From assembly GCA_040755975.1 (NCBI GenBank), contig JBFLZY010000028.1:1-30958 (forward strand): a stretch of 30,958 nucleotides of DNA, in the 5' to 3' direction. The notes under the pieces are model-generated. The model did no database searches. It was not told the DNA's origin and saw only the letters and a list, made by a program, of their open reading frames with translations. Shown here piece by piece: positions 14,775-21,182 of this stretch (the first letter of the stretch is position 1; the number at the start of each line of letters is the position of its first letter). The position numbers and the translations under genes are program-made. Source of the stretch: JAIMBK01 sp040755975. Its GTDB lineage: Bacteria > Bacillota > Desulfotomaculia > Desulfotomaculales > Nap2-2B.

Positions 14775-14849
14775 TGGAGCGGGTGAAGGGGATCGAACCC
14801 TCAGCCCTCAGCTTGGGAAGCTGATGCTCTACCATTGAGCTACACCCGC
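14775..14849 (-). tRNA. tRNA-Gly, anticodon CCC
   Basis: 75 bases including an encoded CCA. The acceptor stem GCGGGTG pairs with CACCCGC. The D arm contains AGCTCAATGGTAGAGC. The anticodon stem TCAGC/GCTGA encloses loop TTCCCAA, so the anticodon is CCC (codon GGG). The T arm has GGTTCGATCC. All four arms are intact. A near-consensus promoter and a terminator make it a self-contained unit. Confidence 0.96.
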
Positions 14850-14860
14850 CCGCTACATCA

Positions 14861-14889
14861 ATTATAGCGCGCGAAAAGTCCAAAGTCAA
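14861..14889 (-). promoter_or_regulatory. Promoter of tRNA-Gly
   Basis: On the minus strand TTGACT (14889-14884), 17 bases, TATAAT (14866-14861). Transcription should begin within about five bases of the mature tRNA 5' end. The GCGCG just before the start resembles a GC-rich discriminator, usual for stringently controlled stable RNA. Confidence 0.85.
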
Positions 14890-14964
14890 GAAATTTTCCG
14901 GCGAGAGGACAAAATGTTTCACAAAAAGCTTTCCAAATAGTCAGCGTTCAAAAGAGCTGGCCCT

Positions 14965-16407
14965 CTACTCCTTGATCCCGGCCAGGTTTTTGGCCAGCTT
15001 CTTCTTTTCCTCCAGATCGGTCAGGGCATACAGGACCATTTTTTGCGCCTGGGGAGAGCCGGCGCCGTGCCAGGTGCCCGCCCCGTGCAGGCCCGCGCAC
15101 CAGTTCTGGACGAACTTGGCCAGGCGCAGCCGCAGCTCCGCCGGCGCGGAGGCGCTCATGAACTTGCGCACATAGGGGCCGGATTCGGGGTTGTTCAGCT
15201 CCTCTTCAGAGGGCATGGTCACCGCCATCCCGCCGGCGATGTCGCCCACCCACTTCATCACTTCCCAGAAACCGTCCGCCACGGTAAGCTTGGCCACGTT
15301 GCCGAAGATGTCGTTGGGCATGTAAAAGCCGGAGCCGGCCGGCTCCTCCGACCCTTTGAGGGCGGCGGCAATGGTGCAGGCGCGGGAGGTTTCGCTGATC
15401 CGGATCATGTCCGTAATTTTTTCGACAATGTGGGGGGCCTTCTGGACGCCCGAATATTCCGCGGCCAGCTGCGCCGCCCCGATAATCAAATCGATGAAGC
15501 CCACCTTGCAGGCGCCGCCGCAGTTCATCCGGTGGGTTTTGGCGAAGCGGACAATCAGCCGGCCGGAATATTTCGTTTCCCCGCACATGAAGACCCTTTC
15601 CCAGGGAACGAAAACGTTGTCGAAAACCATGATGCAGGTTTCCCGCTGCCCGTACTCCGGGTTGCCCAGGTAGCGGATGTCCGAGACCGCTTCCCGCTCG
15701 GCAGTAAACGGATTATATTGACAAATGTAGGTAATTCCCGGCGCGCCGTTGGGCACGGCAAAGGCCACGGCAAAATCTTCCTCCCCCTCGCGCATGCCCA
15801 TGGTGGGGATGACCACCGTTTCGTGGGCGCCGATGGCCCCGCTCTGGCTCACCTTCGCCCCGCGCACCACGATCCCGTCCGGCCTCTTCTCCGATACGTG
15901 CACGTAAACGTCGGGGTCGGGCTGCTGGGCAGGCCTCTTGCTGCGGTCCCCCTTAGCGTCGGTGACCGCCCCGCTGCAGGCCAGGTCGTTTTCCTGCAGG
16001 TGCTTCAGGTAGGCAACAAAACGCTGGTGGTAATCCGTGCCCAGGTCGCGGTCCATTTCCCAGGTAACGCCGGCCAAAGCGTTTAAGGCATCCGCCCCCA
16101 CGCACCGGTAATTGCACGTGCCCAGCATCTGGCTGGTCAGCAGGGCCATTTCGGCTCGTTTTTCCAGATCGGCGACGCTTTGCGCTATGTGCAGGCAACG
16201 GCTGATCCGCCCGCCGGTGTAAGGGGACACGGCGGTCATTATTTCCCGGCAGGCAGGGTCCTGCGCCAGTTCGTAAACGCGGGCGTTGGCCTTAATCACC
16301 GTCAGCGTGGTGGGGTTTTCCATCAGCTTTACCTGCCTGCCCCCTAAAAAAATCCGGGGGTTGAAATTCTTCATACTTTCCACATATTCCTGCGCGGTCT
16401 TCAGCAA
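14965..16407 (-). CDS. 4-hydroxybutyryl-CoA dehydratase/vinylacetyl-CoA isomerase family protein
   Basis: 480 residues from a TTG at 16407 with GGAGGTG nine bases upstream; longer in-frame starts would precede the ribosome binding site. The sequence fits the flavin plus [4Fe-4S] AbfD family, which shares its fold with 4-hydroxyphenylacetate 3-hydroxylase (HpaB). Cys98 and Cys102 in GTCNYRC correspond to the cluster ligands Cys99 and Cys103 of the clostridial enzyme, and His292 in THRMNC to its His292. The fourth ligand is shifted: here GGAC places Cys300 eight residues after the histidine, where the studied enzyme has Cys299 at plus seven; Cys296 is also available. The known reaction dehydrates 4-hydroxybutyryl-CoA to crotonyl-CoA through a radical. 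The true substrate is open. It follows the HdrD-like gene by 41 bp and is probably co-transcribed. Confidence 0.82.
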   Translation of the reverse strand: MLKTAQEYVESMKNFNPRIFLGGRQVKLMENPTTLTVIKANARVYELAQDPACREIMTAVSPYTGGRISRCLHIAQSVADLEKRAEMALLTSQMLGTCNYRCVGADALNALAGVTWEMDRDLGTDYHQRFVAYLKHLQENDLACSGAVTDAKGDRSKRPAQQPDPDVYVHVSEKRPDGIVVRGAKVSQSGAIGAHETVVIPTMGMREGEEDFAVAFAVPNGAPGITYICQYNPFTAEREAVSDIRYLGNPEYGQRETCIMVFDNVFVPWERVFMCGETKYSGRLIVRFAKTHRMNCGGACKVGFIDLIIGAAQLAAEYSGVQKAPHIVEKITDMIRISETSRACTIAAALKGSEEPAGSGFYMPNDIFGNVAKLTVADGFWEVMKWVGDIAGGMAVTMPSEEELNNPESGPYVRKFMSASAPAELRLRLAKFVQNWCAGLHGAGTWHGAGSPQAQKMVLYALTDLEEKKKLAKNLAGIKE

Positions 16408-16448
16408 GAACGACACACCTCCGGGGAAAAATAATATAGCCGGGGAAA

Positions 16449-17684
16449 TCAGTTTTTCCCCGGCAAAATCAAGGCGTTGCTCACCAGGTGGTGCAGGTGG
16501 CTCAATTTGCAATCCAGCTTATAATACCTGATGATGTCGTTTAGCTGGTCCCAGCAGTTGTGGCAGGGGGTGACGACGATTTTGGCGCCCGTTCTTTCAA
16601 TTTGTTCGGCTTTCAGCTTTCCCTTGGCCATCCGGTACGGGTAAATATCCTTGCCCATGGACAAAAGCCCGCCGCCGCCCCCGCAGCAATAGTTGTATTC
16701 CCGGTTGGGCCACATTTCCCGGAAGTCCATCACGGCGTGCTGCAGGATGTAGCGGGGTTCTTCCACAATCCCCTCCTTGCGGACGGAATTGCACGGGTCG
16801 TGGAAAGTGACCGGGTCGGGGTTGCGCGTCGGATCGAGCTTGATCCGGCCCTCTTTAATCCACTGCGCCTGCAGCTGAACAAAGCTGATCACCGGGTAGT
16901 CGGCGTGCAGCCACACTTTCCGCCCCCACATCTGGGCGCGGGTGGCGTGCCCGCACTCGGTGACCACCACCGTTTTCGCCTTCAGGCGGATGTACTCGTC
17001 CATAATCCGCTGCACCATGATCCGGGAAGCCTCGTCGTCGCCGCTGAACAAGGCGTAATGGGTAGCGTCCCACCAGCGGCTGCTGCAGGTCCAGTTGGCC
17101 CCGGCGGCCCACATAATGGTCAGGATGCTCTGGATATCCTGAGGGTAATACTTGATCTCCCGGGGGTCCCAGAGGAATAAATAATCCGCCCCTTCTTTAT
17201 CTACCTCGATTTTGACGTCCGGGTCGCCGAGTTCGGCGGCGGTTTCCTCCGCCATCCACTCCAGAGTTTCCAGGTAGTCTTCCCGGGTCACTTCCATCTG
17301 GTTCCCCGTGTTGATCTGGGCGTTAACCACGTCCTGGAGAAAGCCCGGGGCGTACACACCCCGGCTGACCAGCATGCCCCGCACGGTACGCACCACCCCG
17401 GCAATATCCACCTTCATCGGACATTGCATGGTGCACCGTCCGCACATGTTGCAGGCCCAGATGAAGGTGGAATTCAGGACTTCCTCGCGCATGCCCAGCA
17501 GCACCTGGGTGATGAATTTCCGCGGGTCGGAATGATCGTGGACGCCGTTGTACGGGCAGCCGGCGCTGCACATCCCGCAGGTCAGGCAGTTGGTAAAATC
17601 CAGCGGTTTACCGTCCGTAGTAAACCTGGCCACGATCTCGTCCCGGAAGGAGGGATCTAATTTACTGGCCGGAATAGTTCCCAA
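16449..17684 (-). CDS. HdrD/GlpC-like (Fe-S) oxidoreductase
   Basis: 411 residues from a TTG at 17684 that has AAGGGGGAGA seven bases upstream. The frame is open to 17783, but those starts lie at or within a few bases of the predicted sigma-54 transcription start. Two [4Fe-4S] motifs come first: CLTCGMCSAGCP (33, 36, 39, 43) and CNMCGRCTMQCP (78, 81, 84, 88). The C-terminal half resembles CCG domains. The last has HDPCNSVRKEG, NYCCGGGGGL and TPCHNCWDQL, whereas the first is degenerate (TECGHATRAQMWG). The architecture matches HdrD, DsrK and GlpC-type electron-transfer subunits working with menaquinone, disulfide or dehydrogenase partners. No membrane partner is encoded next to it. Its partner here is probably the AbfD-like protein, but that link is inferred from position. 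Confidence 0.85.
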   Translation of the reverse strand: MGTIPASKLDPSFRDEIVARFTTDGKPLDFTNCLTCGMCSAGCPYNGVHDHSDPRKFITQVLLGMREEVLNSTFIWACNMCGRCTMQCPMKVDIAGVVRTVRGMLVSRGVYAPGFLQDVVNAQINTGNQMEVTREDYLETLEWMAEETAAELGDPDVKIEVDKEGADYLFLWDPREIKYYPQDIQSILTIMWAAGANWTCSSRWWDATHYALFSGDDEASRIMVQRIMDEYIRLKAKTVVVTECGHATRAQMWGRKVWLHADYPVISFVQLQAQWIKEGRIKLDPTRNPDPVTFHDPCNSVRKEGIVEEPRYILQHAVMDFREMWPNREYNYCCGGGGGLLSMGKDIYPYRMAKGKLKAEQIERTGAKIVVTPCHNCWDQLNDIIRYYKLDCKLSHLHHLVSNALILPGKN

Positions 17685-17790
17685 GTCTTTTCTCCCCCTT
17701 TGCGAACAGTTTGCGAATAGTTTCTTAACTTTACCCTGGATCCCCATAAAGGCATTGCCCGCCGGCTCAGTCTTCATGCCCAAGGATCTT

Positions 17791-17808
17791 TATGCAAATT
17801 CCGTGCGA
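17791..17808 (-). promoter_or_regulatory. Sigma-54 (-24/-12) promoter candidate
   Basis: On the minus strand the sequence TCGCAC-GGAAT-TTGCAT fits the consensus TGGCAC-N5-TTGCW with one mismatch in the -24 element. The predicted start lies near 17782, giving a leader of about 98 bases to the TTG at 17684. The gene encoding a sigma-54 activator lies just upstream in the same orientation. Confidence 0.65.
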
Positions 17809-17879
17809 GGATAGAAAAAGGCAATCTTTCCAGGGTGCCGCAAGGACTTTTGCCGGTTCGCCCATATCCCCGGCAAGCA

Positions 17880-17906
17880 GGAAAGGGTGCATTTTGCACC
17901 CTTTCC
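17880..17906. promoter_or_regulatory. 27-bp palindrome, candidate activator site
   Basis: Two 12-base arms, GGAAAGGGTGCA and its inverse TGCACCCTTTCC, flank three bases. It sits 70-100 bp upstream of the -24/-12 promoter and between the activator gene and its likely target. A partial repeat, ATTTTGCACC, recurs at 17921-17930. No T-run follows on the minus strand, so it suits a terminator for the regulator gene less well than an upstream activator sequence. It could do both. Confidence 0.55.
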
Positions 17907-18008
17907 TCCCCCGTTATACTTCATTTTGCACCAGACGGTGTCTTCTCTGCTGTTTCCGCCCCGCTGCTTTCTGGATCAGGGAATTTCCCGGATCAGGGGA
18001 TTTTCTTT

Positions 18009-19352
18009 TTACCCGGGAATTTTGATCCCGTAGCGTTTAATCTTCCGCCACAGGGTGGTTTTATCGATACCCAGTTCCCGGGCGGTGGCCAGGCGTCTAA
18101 AGCCGTTGCGGAGCAGCGCCTCGTAAATCAAGCGGGCCTCCGCCTCCGCCAGGGTTTGCCTCTCCGGAGGCCGCAGCCCCCGGGTTGCATTTTGCAAATA
18201 GCCTGGCAAATGCTCCGGCTGGATGAGGCCGCCCTTGATCAGGATAAAGGCGTGCTCGATGATATTTTCCAGCTCCCTGACGTTGCCCGGAAAGTCGTGT
18301 TGCATTAAAACGGCCAGCGCTTCCTCGGAAATGCCCACCACGTCCTTGCCCTTGAGGAGATTGAACCGGCCGATCAAATGTTCAATCAGCAAGGGGATGT
18401 CTTCCCGGCGCTCGCGCAAAGGAGGCAGGGTCAACGTAAGCACGTTGACCCGGTAATACAGGTCGCGGCGAAAAAGGCCCCTTTCCATCAACTCGTTCAG
18501 GTTTTTGTTGGTGGCCGCCAGAATCCTGACGTCGGCCTTGACCGGCCGGGTGGTTCCCAGGGGCTCGTATTCTTTCTCCTGCAAAACACGCAAAAGCTTC
18601 ACCTGCAAAGGCGCCGGGATGTCCCCGATTTCGTCCAGCAAAAGCGTGCCCCCCTGCGCGCGGGCGAAACGGCCGGGCTTGCTTCTCCTGGCGTCGGTAA
18701 AGGCGCCCGCCTCGTAGCCGAACAATTCGGACTCCAGCAAAGTGTCGGGCAGGGCGGCGCAATTGACCGCCACAAAAGGTTTGTGGCGGCGCGGGCTCAA
18801 GTTGTGAATGGCCCTGGCCAGCAGTTCTTTGCCGGAGCCGGTGGGCCCCTCGATTAACACGGCGCTGTCGCTTTTGGCGATGTCCGGCAAGACCTTAAAA
18901 ATCTGCTGCAGCCGGTAATTTTTACTGATCATGTCGGCAAAGGTGTACCGGCCGGACAATTCTTTCCGCAGTTCCTCCACCAGGCTTAAGTCCCGGAAAG
19001 TTTCCACCCCGCCGATGACCAGCCGGCCGTTTTTTAAAACGCCCGTACTGATGCTGATGGGCATCCTTTTCCCCTTTGCGTTGACGATGTAAACCGCCTT
19101 GTTCACCACCGGGCAGCCCGTTTCGATGGTTTGCCTTAAGGCACAGCCCGTCTCGCAAATGTCGGCCCGAAAAATTTCCCGGCAATACCGGCCGATGGCC
19201 TGCTCGCGCGGAAAACCGGTAATTTCTTCCGCCGCCCGGTTAAAAGAGGTGATCCGCCACTCCCGGTCGACCGTAAAAACTCCGTCGGCAATGCTTTCCA
19301 TGATAATGCTGGTGATCCCCGGAAAGCTTTGCCGGTCCGTATTTTGGTCCAT
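18009..19352 (-). CDS. Sigma-54-dependent transcriptional activator with PAS domain
   Basis: 447 residues from the ATG at 19352 (GGCGGGTGGT upstream). A PAS domain at about 12-125 contains cysteines 57, 66, 70 and 80 (CREIFRADICETGC...GCP), a pattern that could bind a metal cluster or sense redox state. The AAA+ domain has Walker A EGPTGSGKE at 168-176, Walker B LLLDEIGD at 237-244 and the arginine-finger region DLYYRVNVLTLTLPPLRERREDI. The sigma-54 contact loop reads GAFTDA instead of GAFTGA. The C-terminus is a Fis-type helix-turn-helix (ATARELGIDKTTLWRKIKRYGI). The protein should bind an upstream palindrome and open sigma-54 promoters. It is transcribed towards the HdrD-like and dehydratase genes, which are the likely targets. 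There is no receiver domain, so control is probably by a PAS ligand. Confidence 0.92.
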   Translation of the reverse strand: MDQNTDRQSFPGITSIIMESIADGVFTVDREWRITSFNRAAEEITGFPREQAIGRYCREIFRADICETGCALRQTIETGCPVVNKAVYIVNAKGKRMPISISTGVLKNGRLVIGGVETFRDLSLVEELRKELSGRYTFADMISKNYRLQQIFKVLPDIAKSDSAVLIEGPTGSGKELLARAIHNLSPRRHKPFVAVNCAALPDTLLESELFGYEAGAFTDARRSKPGRFARAQGGTLLLDEIGDIPAPLQVKLLRVLQEKEYEPLGTTRPVKADVRILAATNKNLNELMERGLFRRDLYYRVNVLTLTLPPLRERREDIPLLIEHLIGRFNLLKGKDVVGISEEALAVLMQHDFPGNVRELENIIEHAFILIKGGLIQPEHLPGYLQNATRGLRPPERQTLAEAEARLIYEALLRNGFRRLATARELGIDKTTLWRKIKRYGIKIPG

Positions 19353-19379
19353 GCTTACCACCCGCCGTACAAAAACGAA

Positions 19380-19715
19380 TCCGCAGCGTAAGTATTCAGC
19401 AAACCCGCTAGGGCCTGGGGGTTGTCCTTGGCTCACTCCGATGCTTCGCGCCGACAGCACCGCAGCTCGCTTCGGACCGGACTAGCGGCGCTGCAAAGGC
19501 GGCATGATCCCGTTCGATTTCTAACGGTACCTTTGTTCCCAGAGAATATTTTCGCTTTCTTGCGCAACTTTTGGGTGCCGCTGGTTTCGCGCCGCAAGTC
19601 CGGTTACCCTCGCTTCGCCGGGTGCTGTTACCGGCGCTGCGCAAGTCGTTCGCTCAGGACAACCCCCAGGCCCAGCTAAAGTGAGCGGTTTCGCTGAATA
19701 TTTACTCCGCTGCCT
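19380..19715. repeat. Long imperfect intergenic palindrome
   Basis: The left arm includes TATTCAGC (19393-19400) and the 18-base GGGCCTGGGGGTTGTCCT (19411-19428). The right arm carries the exact inverses at 19693-19700 and 19656-19673. Further in, GACAGCACC...CCGGACTAGCGGCGC on the left resembles the inverse of the right arm with gaps. The centre is near 19542. CTCCGATGCTTCGCGCCGAC (19435-19454) links it to the repeat family at 6.1, 8.5 and 28.5 kb. No transposase frame is present. Confidence 0.7.
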
Positions 19716-19967
19716 AAGACTTAAAAACAAAAAGTTCAAGGATTAAGAAATACGGGGAAAGGCGTCTATCTTTGGTGAACAACTTCTCAAAAACTCTGCT
19801 TTCATAATACCATAACCCTGCCTTGAAAACAATTGTGCTTTCAACTGCCTCAACTATCCAGAACCCGGTTGAAATTGCCCTGCTTTTTCCCCTTTTTTTT
19901 AAGCAACATTTATGATAAGCTAGGGGAGGTATTCTGTTAAATTTCCCCCGATTTTTGGAGGAATTTC
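19716..19967. other. Upstream region of 5-formyl-THF cyclo-ligase gene
   Basis: No gene seen. The stretch is AT-rich with a pyrimidine tract at 19879-19899. TATGAT at about 19912-19917 could be a -10 element but has no clear -35. GGAGG lies before the ATG at 19968. Confidence 0.3.
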
Positions 19968-20561
19968 ATGCGCAAAAGCGAAATAAGAAAAGAGACGCTC
20001 AAAGCCCGCTTAGCCCTTACCGAGCGAGAAGTTTCCGCCAAAAGCGCAATGATCATAAAAAGGCTGCTGGCTTTGGAAGAGTACCGCCGGGCAGCCGTTT
20101 TAATGACCTACGTGGATTTTCGCAACGAAGTGCGGACGGAAGGTTTGATCAGGGAGTCTTTGGCCCGGGGCAAGCAGGTGGCGGTTCCTTTTACCGATAC
20201 CCGGGACAGGCGGTTAATTCCCTCGCTTTTGCGCAATTTTCCGGAGGATCTGGCGCCGGGCACCTGGGGCATCCTGGAACCCGCCCCCGGCCGGCTGCGC
20301 CCTGTGGAGCCGGCCGAAATCGACCTGGTGGTGGTGCCGGGTGTGGCCTTTGACGAAAAAGGAAACCGCCTGGGCTACGGCGGCGGTTACTACGACCGCT
20401 TCCTTCCGCAGACCAGGCCGGACTGTTTTCACGTCGCCCCGGCCTTCGAGCTGCAAATCCGCCCGGAAATCACGCCCGATCCCTACGATTGCCCGGTGCA
20501 CTGCCTGGTTACGGAGAAACGGGTGATTTATGTAAGAGGCACAAAGGGACAAAGGCACTAA
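19968..20561 (+). CDS. 5-formyltetrahydrofolate cyclo-ligase
   Basis: 197 residues, the usual size. The enzyme converts 5-formyl-THF and ATP to 5,10-methenyl-THF, returning a storage folate to the one-carbon pool. The N-terminal MRKSEIRKETLKARLAL is the typical basic lead, VDFRNEVRTEGLI follows, and the hallmark NRLGYGGGYYDRFL block lies at about residues 132-146. GGAGG precedes the ATG at 19968. It lies upstream of the formate dehydrogenase cluster on the same strand, which makes sense for C1 metabolism, but about 120 bp of repeat separate them. The last eight residues (GTKGQRH and neighbours) are encoded by an intergenic repeat, so the native tail may have been replaced. Confidence 0.93.
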   Translation: MRKSEIRKETLKARLALTEREVSAKSAMIIKRLLALEEYRRAAVLMTYVDFRNEVRTEGLIRESLARGKQVAVPFTDTRDRRLIPSLLRNFPEDLAPGTWGILEPAPGRLRPVEPAEIDLVVVPGVAFDEKGNRLGYGGGYYDRFLPQTRPDCFHVAPAFELQIRPEITPDPYDCPVHCLVTEKRVIYVRGTKGQRH

Positions 20562-20649
20562 GGCACTTAAGTCACAAATAAAAGTCGTCGGACATCGGAA
20601 GTCATCCTATTCACACCTTTGTGCCTTTGTGCCTGTTGCCTTTGTGCCT
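20537..20649. repeat. Paired GGCACAAAG-type arms after cyclo-ligase gene
   Basis: The left arm (20537-20576) reads AGGCACAAAGGGACAAAGGCAC and onward. The right arm (20612-20649) reads ACCTTTGTGCCTTTGTGCC, then GTTGCCTTTGTGCC. They can fold into a long imperfect hairpin around about 35 bases. The left arm encodes the last codons and stop of the upstream gene. The right arm ends about 20 bases before the ribosome binding site of the NuoE-like gene. Confidence 0.75.
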
Positions 20650-20683
20650 ATTATTAAAAAATATCTGGGAAGGGGAGATAAGT

Positions 20684-21169
20684 TTGTCCGGATGTCACTG
20701 CGCGCAAGATGAAAAGGCTAGAGAAGAAGCATTGCAAAATTTGTTCGCGGAGTACCGGGGCGTGAAAGGGGCGCTCATCCCGCTCCTCCAGGGAGCCCAG
20801 GAAATTTACGGCTACCTTCCGAAGGAAGTAATGCAAAAAATTTCGGCCGAGCTAAAGATTCCCTTCAGCAAAACCTTCGGAGTAGCTACTTTTTATGCCC
20901 AGTTCCACTTAAAACCGCGGGGGCGGAACATCATCCGGGTCTGCCAGGGAACGGCCTGCCACGTGCGGGGCGCGGCGCGCGTCTTTGAATCCGTTGCCGA
21001 GCGCCTGGGCGTGGGCAGAAACGAAACCACGCCGGACTTGCGCTACACGCTGGAAACCGTGGCCTGCCTGGGCGCCTGCGGCCTGGCCCCCGTCATGATG
21101 GTGAACGACGACACCCACGGCCGCCTGACCCCGGAAAGAGCGGCCGGAATACTGGAGAATTACGAGTAA
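20684..21169 (+). CDS. NuoE-like [2Fe-2S] subunit
   Basis: 161 residues from a TTG at 20684 with GGGAAGGGGAG six bases upstream; the longer open frame upstream is repeat sequence. The thioredoxin-like NuoE/HydC fold is shown by GALIPLLQGAQEIYGYLPKEVMQKI and VATFYAQFHLKPRG. The [2Fe-2S] ligands are Cys87 and Cys92 (CQGTAC) and Cys128 and Cys132 (CLGAC). In complex I, bifurcating hydrogenases and formate dehydrogenases this subunit passes electrons beside the FMN/NADH-binding NuoF partner. The NuoF-like gene starts 13 bp downstream, so the two are translationally linked. Cytoplasmic. Confidence 0.93.
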   Translation: MSGCHCAQDEKAREEALQNLFAEYRGVKGALIPLLQGAQEIYGYLPKEVMQKISAELKIPFSKTFGVATFYAQFHLKPRGRNIIRVCQGTACHVRGAARVFESVAERLGVGRNETTPDLRYTLETVACLGACGLAPVMMVNDDTHGRLTPERAAGILENYE

Positions 21170-21182
21170 GGGGGCAGAGACC

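Noticed and set aside
15043..16086. Plus-strand frame of 347 codons opposite the AbfD-like gene
   Set aside because: It is a third-position GC shadow; the minus strand carries clear family motifs.
20537..20649. CRISPR-like array of short GGCACAAAG repeats
   Set aside because: The units are short, irregular and inverted in the two arms, with no constant spacers and no cas genes.
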